64,000 nucleotides of DNA. It comes from Chloroflexota bacterium (GTDB lineage: Bacteria > Chloroflexota > Dehalococcoidia > Lucifugimonadales > UBA3495). Each line of letters begins with the position of its first letter. Position 1 is the first letter of the stretch. The translations under genes were made by a program, and so were the position numbers. The notes under the pieces are model-generated. The model had not been told where the DNA came from. It saw nothing but the letters and a program-made list of their open reading frames with translations, and searched no databases. Below are positions 18,891 to 28,085 of the stretch, piece after piece. The stretch is from the NCBI GenBank assembly GCA_002721995.1, contig PBMF01000025.1:1-64000 (forward strand), given 5' to 3'.

Positions 18891-20090
18891 ATGACAGACC
18901 GTTCCATAGCCTGCATTTTAGTCACCCACCTTCCGGTAAAAGCCGAGGTGCGGCGTTACCCCCAGTTGCGGGGAAAGCCGGTGATAATCACCGAGAGTTA
19001 CGGCTCCAAAGACCTGGTGCTGGACAGCTCACCGGAAGCCAAGGGCGTGACCGCTGGCATGCCCCTGGCCGAGGCCATGGCCCGGTGCAAAGACGCGTCC
19101 CTATTGCAGGCCGACGCGCCCCACTACAACCAGACCTTCAACAAGCTGGTCCAAGCCCTGGAACTGCGCAGTCCCGTGGTGGAAAGGGCCGGACTGGGCT
19201 GCGTCTACGTGGGGCTGGACGGCTTGGACCTGATGTACGGGGGAGAAGCCCGGGTCGTGGCATCCCTGGTCCAGGCGGCGCCCCAGGAGTTCAACCCCAG
19301 GGTCGGCGTGGCCACTGGTAAGTTCCCAGCCTACGTGGCCGCTGTCACCACCGAGGGTGGACGCGCCACCAGGGTGCCCAAAGACCCGGCTGGCCTGGCG
19401 GGATTTCTGAGCAGATTGTCCATCGGGCTGCTGCCTCTGTCCAGGGCCAGTAAGACCCGCATGCATCGCTTCGGCATTCACACCATGGGGCAGTTGGCGG
19501 CCCTGCCTGTGGGGGCGGTCCAGGCCCAATTGGGGAACGACGGCCGACTCGCTTGGGACCTGGCCAACGGACTGGACAGCAGCCCCCTTGTGCCCCACCG
19601 GGTGCAACAGGAGGTGGCGGAGTCCATCACCTTCCCGTCGCCCACCATCACCTGGGCTCCCATACTGACCGCCCTGAGCACGCTGCTGGGCCGTGCCTTT
19701 GCCCGTCCTGAGGTCGGCGGCCGCTACGTTCGCACCGCCACCATCGAAAGCCATGTGTACCGGCTGCCGCCCTGGGTGAAGCGGTTCGGGTTCAAAGAGG
19801 CCCTGGGTAGCAGGGACCGGGCCCTCTTCGCCCTGAAAAGCCGGCTGGGCAGCGTGACTCTGCCCGGCCCCCTGGAGGACATGAAGCTCACCCTCACCGG
19901 GTTCACCGGCGAGTCCGGCATCCAGACCAACCTCTTCTCCGACGTTCGCAAACAGGAGCAGCTAAAGGAGATGATGCGCCAGTTGGAGGCCCTTTTGGGC
20001 GGCAAACCGCCGATCTACCAGATGAAGGATATAGAACCGTGGTCCCGCATACCAGAAAGACGCCAGGCCCTGGTCCCCTTTGACCCCTAA
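18891..20090 (+). CDS. Y-family DNA polymerase-like protein, ImuB-like (mutagenesis accessory factor)
   Basis: Y-family architecture with RFGIHTMGQLAALPVGAVQAQLG HhH region; canonical catalytic acidic motifs not evident (ILVTHLPVKAEVRRYPQLRGKPV; VYVGLDGLDLMYGG); adjacent to DnaE2. Confidence 0.82.
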   Translation: MTDRSIACILVTHLPVKAEVRRYPQLRGKPVIITESYGSKDLVLDSSPEAKGVTAGMPLAEAMARCKDASLLQADAPHYNQTFNKLVQALELRSPVVERAGLGCVYVGLDGLDLMYGGEARVVASLVQAAPQEFNPRVGVATGKFPAYVAAVTTEGGRATRVPKDPAGLAGFLSRLSIGLLPLSRASKTRMHRFGIHTMGQLAALPVGAVQAQLGNDGRLAWDLANGLDSSPLVPHRVQQEVAESITFPSPTITWAPILTALSTLLGRAFARPEVGGRYVRTATIESHVYRLPPWVKRFGFKEALGSRDRALFALKSRLGSVTLPGPLEDMKLTLTGFTGESGIQTNLFSDVRKQEQLKEMMRQLEALLGGKPPIYQMKDIEPWSRIPERRQALVPFDP

Positions 20091-20092
20091 AG

Positions 20093-20461
20093 ATGAGAGC
20101 TGGAAAGATAAAAACCCCACGGGCCAAAATCCGTGCCCCGCAGCAGGTTCAGGACCTGGAGTTCCGTTCCCTGAACCTGCCGGTCCCCATCCAGGTGGCC
20201 AGCGACAAGACGGGCATGCCCGCCGCCGTGGCCCTGCCCCACGCCCGCTCCCGCCGCCCTCGCCCCGCCCCAAAAAGCCAATACCTGAGAATCACCGCCA
20301 TCAATGACCTGTGGCAGGTGGACGACGAATGGTGGCGAAAACACCCCATCGCCCGACGCTATTACCAGATCACCATCCAAGACGACAGACGCCTAACCAT
20401 CTACCAAGACCGAGCCAACGACCAATGGTACTGGCAGAGAGGGGGTGAAGCTGACAGCTAA
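20093..20461 (+). CDS. Small basic protein (DUF6504-like candidate) between imuB-like gene and dnaE2
   Basis: LWQVDDEWWRKHPIARRYYQITIQDDRRLTIYQDRANDQWYWQRG; begins 2 nt after the imuB-like stop. Confidence 0.65.
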   Translation: MRAGKIKTPRAKIRAPQQVQDLEFRSLNLPVPIQVASDKTGMPAAVALPHARSRRPRPAPKSQYLRITAINDLWQVDDEWWRKHPIARRYYQITIQDDRRLTIYQDRANDQWYWQRGGEADS

Positions 20462-20503
20462 CAGCCATTAGCTGTCAGTCGTCAGCTATGAATACTACAC
20501 ATC

Positions 20504-20541
20504 TGTCATTCTGAGCCAGCCGCAGCGGCGAAGAATCTGCC
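20504..20541 (+). repeat. REP-like palindromic unit, left copy
   Basis: TGTCATTCTGAGCCAGCCGCAGCGGCGAAGAATCTGCC; internal stem ATTCT/AGAAT. Confidence 0.75.
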
Positions 20542-20560
20542 AACTTTCAAGGACAAAAGG

Positions 20561-20884
20561 ATGAACCGGTACTACGTGTACATCACGTCCAGCTACCAAG
20601 GAACTCTGTATGTAGGAATGACCAACGACCTATATCGCAGAGCCTACGAACGTCGTCACAAGTTGGTACCTGGATTCACCCGGAGATACAACGCGACTAA
20701 ATTGGTGTACTACGAAGAGACGCCCAGTGTGGAGTCTGCCATTGCCCGCGAAAAACAGACCAAAGGGTGGCGGAGAAGCAAGAAGGCCTCTCTGGTGGCA
20801 TTGTCTAACCTGCGCTGGGTAGACCTAGCAGAAGGACGGTATGAAGACCGAAGCTTGGCAGACCCTTCGCTTCACTCAGGGTGA
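20561..20884 (+). CDS. GIY-YIG nuclease superfamily protein
   Basis: YYVYITSSYQGTLYVGMTNDLYRRAYERRHK (YVY..YVG, R, with downstream E in YYEETPSVESAIAREKQTKGWRRSKK). Confidence 0.9.
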   Translation: MNRYYVYITSSYQGTLYVGMTNDLYRRAYERRHKLVPGFTRRYNATKLVYYEETPSVESAIAREKQTKGWRRSKKASLVALSNLRWVDLAEGRYEDRSLADPSLHSG

Positions 20885-20886
20885 CA
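20857..20886 (-). repeat. REP-like palindromic unit, right copy in inverted orientation
   Basis: Reverse complement TGTCACCCTGAGTGAAGCGAAGGGTCTGCC matches the left copy; internal stem ACCCT/AGGGT. Confidence 0.75.
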
Positions 20887-20931
20887 GTGTCGAAGCGAAG
20901 GAATGATTTGCAGCCTGACTCAGATAGACAA

Positions 20932-20968
20932 GAATCCCCCCTTCGTAAAGGGGACTATGGGGATTTCC
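20932..20968. repeat. Partial copy of the 3490..3598 GC-rich hairpin repeat
   Basis: AATCCCCCCTTCGTAAAGGGGACTATGGGGATTTC vs CCCCCCTTTCGTAAAGGGGGCTAGGGGGATTTC. Confidence 0.75.
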
Positions 20969-21000
20969 GCTACTCCCCCAGCCGAGCGCCAACAACTTCT

Positions 21001-24000
21001 ATGTACGCCGAACTTCACTGCCACAGCAACTACTCCTTCCAGGAGGGCGCATCCTCCGTGGAAGAACTATTGGTGCGCGCCCGCGACCTGGGACTCCGGG
21101 CCCTGGCGCTCACCGACCACGACAACCTTTGCGGGGCCATGCACTTCGCCCAGGTGGCCAAGACCCTGGACATCCAGGCCATCACTGGATCCGAACTGAC
21201 CATAAAGGACGGCAAAGACGGTCAGGCCAACTCCCACCTCACATTCCTGGCCGAGACCCAAGACGGTTACAGCCAGCTCTCCAACCTGCTGTCCTACTCC
21301 TACGTGGCCGGCGACCGGAGGAACCCAGCCCTGGACCTGAAATGCCTGCCCGAGCGCGTGGGCGGTCTGATCCTGCTCACCGGCTGCCGCAACGGACGGG
21401 TGCCCGCCCTTCTGACCCAGGGCCGCTACGTCGAGGCCGAGACCCAACTGCGCCGGTACCTGGACTGGTTCGGCACTGACAATGTGTTCGTGGAATTGCA
21501 GCAGAACCTGGTGCAGGGCGACACCCGGCGCAACCGGCGGCTCATCGACCTGGCCCGCAAGCTGGGCGTGCCCACCGTGGCCACCAACAACGTCCACTAT
21601 CACGTACCGGAACGACACCGGCTGCAGGACGCTCTGGTCGCCATCAAACACAACCTCAGCCTGGAGGAGACCCACAAAGAGCGCCGGGCCAACAACCAGT
21701 TCCACCTCAAGTCTCCGGCCGAGATGGCCGCCCTGTTCACCCGCTGCCCCGAGGCCATCAGGAACACCCTCCACATCGCCGAGCGCTGCTCCTTCGACGT
21801 GACCAAGAATCTGGCCTACCGCTTCCCCGACTACCCGGTCCCCGACGGAGAGACCGCCCAGAGCCACTTCGAGGACCTGTGCCGCAAGGCCGCCGAGCGC
21901 CACTACGGCAGAATCGATGAGAAGGTCAAAGCCCGTCTGGAAGAGGAGTTCCGGCTCATCCGCAAGCACAACCTGGCCGGCTTCTTCCTGATCTATTACG
22001 AGATCATCCAGATGGCCCGCCAGATCATGATCGAGCTGGGCTTAAGCGACGCCGAGATCCCCCTGGAAGAGCGCCCGCCGGGCCGGGGCCGGGGCTCGTC
22101 GGTGGCCATGCTGGTGGGCTATCTCATCGGCCTCTCCCACATCGACCCCCTGAAGTACAACCTGTCCCTGGACCGGTTCCTGTCCGACGACCTGGGCTCG
22201 GTGCCCGACATAGACCTGGACTTCCCCCGCAACATCCGCGAGGAGCTGATCAAACGGGTGCACCAGAAGTGGGGCTGGGACCGGGCCGCCCTGACCGGCA
22301 TGATCAACACCTACCGTATGAAGGGCGCCGTCCGCGACCTGGGCAAGGCGCTGGGTCTCCCGGCCCAGGGCGTGGACAAACTGGCCAAACGGGTCGACTC
22401 CCACGACGCCAGGGAACTGGAGCTGGAGATGCTCCAACTGACCGAGTTCCGGGACAATGTGGACGCCCCCGGCTGGCAGGACCTCATCGACATGGCGGCC
22501 CAACTGAACGGCTTCCCCAAGTATCTGGCCCAGCATCCGGGCGGCATGGTCATCAGCTCATCGCCCCTCATCAACACCGTGCCGGTCCAGCAGGGAGCCA
22601 TCGACGACCGCTACATCTGCCACTGGGACAAAGACAGCATCGACCAGGCCGGCTTCGTGAAGATCGACTTCCTGGCCCTGGGCGCCCTCTCCCAGATGCA
22701 GGAATGCCTGCTGATGATCGAAGAACGGACCGGCCAGTACATCGACCTGAGCCGCATCGACTTCGACGACAAGGCCGTCTACGAGACCATGCACCAGGCC
22801 GACACCATCGGGGTCTTCCAGGTGGAGTCCGCCGCCCAGATGCAGACGGTGCACCGCCTGAAACCCTGGAACCTGACCGACATGGCCTTCGAGGTGGGGG
22901 CGGTGCGCCCCGGCGTGGGCGTGAACGACGGCGTGACCCAGTTCATCCAGCGCCGCTCCGAAGGCGTCCCCTGGGACTACGACCACCCCCTGGAAAAGCG
23001 GGCCCTGGAACGCACCCTGGGCATCATCCTGTTCCAAGACCAGGTGAACCACGTGGCCATGGACGTGGCCGGCTTCAGCGGGTTGGAGGCGGACCAACTA
23101 CGCCGGGCCTTTGGGCGGAGAAACAACGAGACCCTGATACAGCACTACCGGGAGAAGTTCCTTGCCGGGGCCGCTGAGCGGGGAGTCTCAGAAGATGTGG
23201 CCGAACGGATCTTCAACAAGTTCAACGGCCACTACATGTTCCCCGAGTCCCACGCCTTCGCCTTTGGCGCCACCGCCTACCACATGGCCTGGCTCAAGTA
23301 TTACTACCCGCTGGAGTTCTTCGTCACCATCTTCAACCAGCAGCCCATGGGTTTCTACAACACCGAGACCCTGAAGGAGGACGCCAAGCGCCACGGCATC
23401 ACCGTCTTGAACCCGGACATCAACCACAGCCGGGAGCAGTGCACCATCAAGGACGAATGTCTCCTCCTGGGGCTGCGCTACGTGCGGGGCATGGGCGAGG
23501 CCGCTGCCAACCAGGCCGTGGCCGCCAGGGACCGGGGCGGCCCCTTTAAGAGTCTGGCCGACGTCATGGAGCGGACCGGACTGCTGCGGGAGAACATCGA
23601 GAACCTGGTGGGCGCCGGGGCCTTTGACTCATTCTCGCCGGGTGGGTCCAGTGGAACGGGACGCCGCCAGACCCTGTGGGAGGTGGGCCTGCGCTACCGG
23701 CCCATCAACTCCCAGCAGCCCCTGCTCCTGCCCGTGGAACAGGACATGGCGGAGCTGCCCGAACAGAGCCAGTGGGAGACCATGGGCGAGGAGTACCGCA
23801 TCATGGGCCTCTACCCCGAAGGCCACCTGATGGCCCTGGCCCGGCCTCACCTGCGGCCGGGTATCCTGTCCAGCCGCGACATCGAATCCAGGGCCGACGG
23901 TGAGACGGTCACCGTGGCCGGGCTGGTGATACGCCGTCAGCGCCCCCTGGCCAAGGCCGTATTTCTCACCCTGGAGGACGAATTCGGCCACATTCCGCTG

Positions 24001-24168
24001 GTGGTGTGGCCCGATGAATTCGCCAGATACCGCCACACCATCCGCGAGCCCCTGTTGGTCATCCAGGGCCAGGTGTCCCGCCGGGACGGCACCATGAACA
24101 TCGTCGCCCAGCATGTGGAACCCATGCCCGCCATGGACAACCTGCCCAAGGCCAAAAGCTGGCAGTAA
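21001..24168 (+). CDS. dnaE2: Error-prone DNA polymerase III alpha subunit
   Basis: PHP domain ELHCHSNYSFQEGASSVEELL, PDIDLDFPRNIREELI, catalytic core GVFQVESAAQMQ; ATG 21001 (the track start 20881 lies in repeat sequence). Confidence 0.92.
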   Translation: MYAELHCHSNYSFQEGASSVEELLVRARDLGLRALALTDHDNLCGAMHFAQVAKTLDIQAITGSELTIKDGKDGQANSHLTFLAETQDGYSQLSNLLSYSYVAGDRRNPALDLKCLPERVGGLILLTGCRNGRVPALLTQGRYVEAETQLRRYLDWFGTDNVFVELQQNLVQGDTRRNRRLIDLARKLGVPTVATNNVHYHVPERHRLQDALVAIKHNLSLEETHKERRANNQFHLKSPAEMAALFTRCPEAIRNTLHIAERCSFDVTKNLAYRFPDYPVPDGETAQSHFEDLCRKAAERHYGRIDEKVKARLEEEFRLIRKHNLAGFFLIYYEIIQMARQIMIELGLSDAEIPLEERPPGRGRGSSVAMLVGYLIGLSHIDPLKYNLSLDRFLSDDLGSVPDIDLDFPRNIREELIKRVHQKWGWDRAALTGMINTYRMKGAVRDLGKALGLPAQGVDKLAKRVDSHDARELELEMLQLTEFRDNVDAPGWQDLIDMAAQLNGFPKYLAQHPGGMVISSSPLINTVPVQQGAIDDRYICHWDKDSIDQAGFVKIDFLALGALSQMQECLLMIEERTGQYIDLSRIDFDDKAVYETMHQADTIGVFQVESAAQMQTVHRLKPWNLTDMAFEVGAVRPGVGVNDGVTQFIQRRSEGVPWDYDHPLEKRALERTLGIILFQDQVNHVAMDVAGFSGLEADQLRRAFGRRNNETLIQHYREKFLAGAAERGVSEDVAERIFNKFNGHYMFPESHAFAFGATAYHMAWLKYYYPLEFFVTIFNQQPMGFYNTETLKEDAKRHGITVLNPDINHSREQCTIKDECLLLGLRYVRGMGEAAANQAVAARDRGGPFKSLADVMERTGLLRENIENLVGAGAFDSFSPGGSSGTGRRQTLWEVGLRYRPINSQQPLLLPVEQDMAELPEQSQWETMGEEYRIMGLYPEGHLMALARPHLRPGILSSRDIESRADGETVTVAGLVIRRQRPLAKAVFLTLEDEFGHIPLVVWPDEFARYRHTIREPLLVIQGQVSRRDGTMNIVAQHVEPMPAMDNLPKAKSWQ

Positions 24169-24268
24169 AGTGGCTGTCACAGGTGCGCTCCGGTGCTAGA
24201 ATGTCCGCGTCTTGAAATAGGCACATGACAGACCTCGCACTATTCACCATCAGCCAAGGAGCCGCGCC

Positions 24269-25720
24269 ATGATTGATACAGTGATTAAAGGCGGCACAGC
24301 CGTCACACCCGCCGGAGTGGGAGACTGGGACATCGGCCTTGAAGGCGAAAAGATAGCCGTTGTCGCTCTGCCTGGAGTGCTGTCCACCGAGGGCGTCCGG
24401 GTGATTGACGCCATCGGCAAGATCGTGGTGCCCGGCGGAGTTGAGGCCCACGCCCACGCCGCCGCCAACGTCCAAGAGGGCCTGCGGGAACTGGTCCCGG
24501 GCACTCCCAACGCCGGTCCGGCCGTCCACTCCCTGGGAGCCATATGGGGCGGCACCACCACCGTGGTGGACTTCACCCCCGTGAACAACGAGGGCGACTT
24601 GGCCGAGGGTGTCCACGATTTCATGGGAGTCTGGAAGGGCAACGCCTACACCGACTACACCACCCACGTCATCTACCGCAACTCAAACACCCCCGACTCC
24701 ATCGCCCGATTCGGCGAGCTGGTCTCGGCCGGCTTCCCCAGCGTCAAGATCTTCACCACTGACATCCGTCCCCCCGGCACCGAGGGCCGCACCCTGACCC
24801 CCGGCGGCCGCCTCGAGACCGGCCGGCTCTACGACCTCATGGAACAGGTATCCCGCCACAACGGCATCCTGGCCGTCCACGGCGAGGACGACGAGCTGGT
24901 GATGTACAACTACCTGATGGCCCAGCAGCGTGACCAGTGGAGTTGGCACAACATGCACCTGGTCCACTCCAAGGCCGTTGAAGACCTGGCCTTCCGCCAC
25001 GTCACCCGCATGGCCGAGCGCACCGGGGCCGGCATGTACTTTGTCCACGTCACCGCCAAGGACGGTGTGGACGTCATAGCTGAGGCCCGCAGCAACGGCC
25101 AGCCGGTCTACGGTGAGGTGCTGACCCTGGCGCTGTCCTTTGATTGCAGCCAGTACCGGGCCGACGACGGCATGAAGTACCACACCTATCCGTCCCTGAA
25201 GTACGAAGAGGACCAAGACAGCCTGTGGGACGGCATCATGGGCAGCGACCTGGCCTTCACCGCTACCGACAGCAGCTTCACAACCTACATGGACAAGATA
25301 GCCGGCAAGAACGTGGAGACGGTCCGCGGCGGCAACATCGGCATCGAGATACGCATGGGCGTCAACTACACCGACGCCGTGGTGAAACGTGGCATGTCCC
25401 TGGAGCGCTACGTGGACGTCACCTCGGCCAACGCCGCCAAGCTATTGGGTCTATACCCTAGGAAAGGCGCCATCGCCGTGGGCAGCGACGCCGACTTCGC
25501 CTTCATCGACCCGTCGGTGAAGAAGACCCTGTCCATGGCCGACCTGCACGTCCGCGACTACAGCCCCTGGGAGGGTTGGGACATCCAGGGCTGGCCCACC
25601 ACCGTCATGCTGCGGGGAAAGATCATGGTGGATAACGGCCAGCTGTTGGGCGATGCTAACGACGGCCAACTGATACTCCGCAAGATAGACCAGAGCGTAC
25701 TGCAACGACCCGGGGTCTAA
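24269..25720 (+). CDS. Dihydropyrimidinase/hydantoinase-family amidohydrolase
   Basis: VVPGGVEAHAHA metal site, GGTTTVVDFTP, VHGEDDELV, NAAKLLGLYPRKGAIAVGSDAD. Confidence 0.88.
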   Translation: MIDTVIKGGTAVTPAGVGDWDIGLEGEKIAVVALPGVLSTEGVRVIDAIGKIVVPGGVEAHAHAAANVQEGLRELVPGTPNAGPAVHSLGAIWGGTTTVVDFTPVNNEGDLAEGVHDFMGVWKGNAYTDYTTHVIYRNSNTPDSIARFGELVSAGFPSVKIFTTDIRPPGTEGRTLTPGGRLETGRLYDLMEQVSRHNGILAVHGEDDELVMYNYLMAQQRDQWSWHNMHLVHSKAVEDLAFRHVTRMAERTGAGMYFVHVTAKDGVDVIAEARSNGQPVYGEVLTLALSFDCSQYRADDGMKYHTYPSLKYEEDQDSLWDGIMGSDLAFTATDSSFTTYMDKIAGKNVETVRGGNIGIEIRMGVNYTDAVVKRGMSLERYVDVTSANAAKLLGLYPRKGAIAVGSDADFAFIDPSVKKTLSMADLHVRDYSPWEGWDIQGWPTTVMLRGKIMVDNGQLLGDANDGQLILRKIDQSVLQRPGV

Positions 25721-25723
25721 AGC

Positions 25724-26580
25724 CTAGACCCCACTCTCTCCGTGGGGCAGCGGCCTGGACACCAGCTCCTCGATCCGGGCCCGGATATCGCTCTGGTCAT
25801 AGCCCCGGAGCAGGTTGATCCGGTTCCGGTTGGGGTCGCCGCCGTGCCAGTACTCGTAGACTTCCTGGCGCATGCCCGAGGAGGAAACCGCCAAGTCGTG
25901 GGCCAACCGGTAGAGGCGGGACTTGTATTCGGCGTCCACCGACTTACCCCGCATGTACCGGTCCAGGTAGGGTCGAAGTTCGGGGTTGGCCAGGTCGTTC
26001 TCGCTGGGCTGCATGATCAGACCCGAGCCGGACACCTCCCGCAGTAATTGCACCATGCGGGCCGAGGTCTGGGCGAAGTAGATGTTCATGCCCGCCATGG
26101 AACCCAGGGCCATCACTCCGCCCTCTCCCATGTGGGCGCCGTGCTCCACGCCCTCCATGGCGTGGTGCCACATCTGGGTGTACATGGTCATCTCGCCCAC
26201 CTTGGCGGCTACCTCCCGGTACTCCAGCACTCCGATGGCCTCGGCGATCATGGTCGCCACCGCCGTCATCAGCTTCATGCGCTCGTGGATGCGGCACAGG
26301 TTTGCCCATTCGGTGAAGTTGATACCGGCGGCGAAATCCCGCAGAAGCGGCCCAGATTCGTAGAGCATGAACACCCGGTCCCAGGGAACCAGCACGTTGT
26401 CGAAGAAAAGCATGCTGTCCTGTTCGTCGTAGGGCACGCCCAGGGGGTGACTGTAGCTGCCGTTCCAGACGGAGACCGGCTCCCGGCAGAGTATCTTCAT
26501 GCCCTTGCTGTTGGTGGGGATGGAGAAGGCCAGTATGAACCGGGGATCGGCCCGGTTGGCGAAGGTGGCCGACAGCGGGA
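25724..26580 (-). pseudogene. 4-hydroxyphenylacetate 3-hydroxylase (HpaB) family, N-terminally truncated
   Basis: HpaB-like from [32 protein letters not shown] to the C-terminus; upstream ~100 aa of the track ORF are antisense of a kinase fragment, so the N-terminal half is missing. Confidence 0.75.
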
Positions 26581-26801
26581 CGGGAATCTCTTCCGAGGAC
26601 TTACTACGCGTCTTCGACCGGTTCTTCAGGGCCGACGCGTCACGCTCCCGGGCCACCGGCGGCGTGGGACTGGGACTGACCATCGCCAAACAGTTGGTGG
26701 AAGCCCACGGCGGTTCCATCCACGTGGAAAGCGTGGTTCCCAACGGCGCCAGGTTCGCCTTTGAGATACCCATCGCCGGGCCGGGCGAGCAAGGGCAGTG
26801 A
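26565..26801 (+). pseudogene. C-terminal fragment of a sensor histidine kinase (HATPase_c)
   Basis: [57 protein letters not shown]1/F/G2 boxes present, no upstream DHp or N box. Confidence 0.8.
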
Positions 26802-26819
26802 CCGGGGCCGCAGATTGGG

Positions 26820-27947
26820 CTAAAGCTGGTCGATAAAGGCGGAAAACCGGTCCGTGCCATCCCAGGCGATGACCGCCCCGGGGCCAAGGCCGTTGCTCCA
26901 GATGCCGCCCTTGGCTGGGTCGGTGGTGATGGTCACATCCCCCGATTCCAGCATCAGCTCGATGTGACTCATGATCTCAGAGTAGGCCAGGAAGAAGTTG
27001 TGCTCCTCCAATTCCCGGTTGGAGAAGTACTTGGTGGTGATGGAGACCAGGTCTTGGGGGCCAGGCTTCATGACCTCGGTGATCTCGTAGCAGCGGCGCC
27101 GGTGGTGCTCCACGATCTCGGTGGCACGCTCCAGACCGATGGGGTTGAACTGCCCCCGGTGAAAGGCCCGGTGGGCCGGCAGCACGGTTATGTCACCGTC
27201 CAGCAGAGCCATTCGCTTGAGTGAGCTCAAAAGCGCCTTCAGCCCATAGATCTCGTTGCCGTTCTTGTAGGCCGTGGGCAGGGCCGGCTGGAAAGTGTCG
27301 TAGCTCATGGCCACTGACGGATGGGGCGTGATGAGCGGAAGTATGTGGTCCCCGGAAAAGAGGAATTGGTCAAAGAGGATGCACAGTTCATCCGGCGAAT
27401 GACCGGGGGTGTAATAGAAGGTGAAACCGTCCGCCTGCAACCCTTCAGTCACCGGGCGGTCCAGGACCAAGTTGCGGTTCAGTTCACGGTGCTCGTTGGC
27501 CCGCCGCATGGTGTCCGATTTGGCGAAGGCCTCGAACCCCTTCACCTCGTTGCGCCAGGCGAGTTCCAGGTCCCGGCGGTCGGTCTTCTGCATGGAGCCC
27601 CAAATCTCGTGGGCCCACAGTTCAGCGCCGCTCTTTTGGATGACCGGCGGGCAGCTGCCGTCGTGGTCCATGTGCCCGTGGCTCACCACCACGCGGTCCA
27701 CGGCGGTTAGGGAATGCCCCAATTCTTCCAGGCCCTGTTCCAGATAGCTGACCGACCCGTGGCAACCGGGGTCGACCAGTGTTAGGTCGTTGCCCTCCAC
27801 CACGTAGCACCAGGTCGGCCCCAGCGGTGTGTCCCACGATTGGGGCACGCCTATGGCTTTGACCACGGCCCCGGTGGGAGAGGTGTATTTCAGTAGGGTC
27901 CCGTTTCCCGAATCATCGCCCCGTTTGATCGTTTCTGCGTGTAGCAT
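26820..27947 (-). CDS. MBL-fold metallo-hydrolase
   Basis: VVSHGHMDHDGSCP, TPGHSPDELCILFDQFLFSGDHIL. Confidence 0.9.
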   Translation of the reverse strand: MLHAETIKRGDDSGNGTLLKYTSPTGAVVKAIGVPQSWDTPLGPTWCYVVEGNDLTLVDPGCHGSVSYLEQGLEELGHSLTAVDRVVVSHGHMDHDGSCPPVIQKSGAELWAHEIWGSMQKTDRRDLELAWRNEVKGFEAFAKSDTMRRANEHRELNRNLVLDRPVTEGLQADGFTFYYTPGHSPDELCILFDQFLFSGDHILPLITPHPSVAMSYDTFQPALPTAYKNGNEIYGLKALLSSLKRMALLDGDITVLPAHRAFHRGQFNPIGLERATEIVEHHRRRCYEITEVMKPGPQDLVSITTKYFSNRELEEHNFFLAYSEIMSHIELMLESGDVTITTDPAKGGIWSNGLGPGAVIAWDGTDRFSAFIDQL

Positions 27948-28085
27948 TTGCCCCTGTGTCTCGGTTCATAGCCCGTCAGACCACGCCTCCTGAAGAGTCA
28001 GGCGCAACGTCGGGGCCCCAGGAATGTTACCATCTTGTCTGTGAGATAAAAAGCTGATGGCCTCACCAGGCAAGGAGATGACGCC

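Noticed and set aside
26499-26887. Track ORFs reading HpaB plus ~100 N-terminal aa, and a kinase with a novel N-terminus
   Set aside because: Those extensions are antisense readings of the opposite truncated gene, not novel domains
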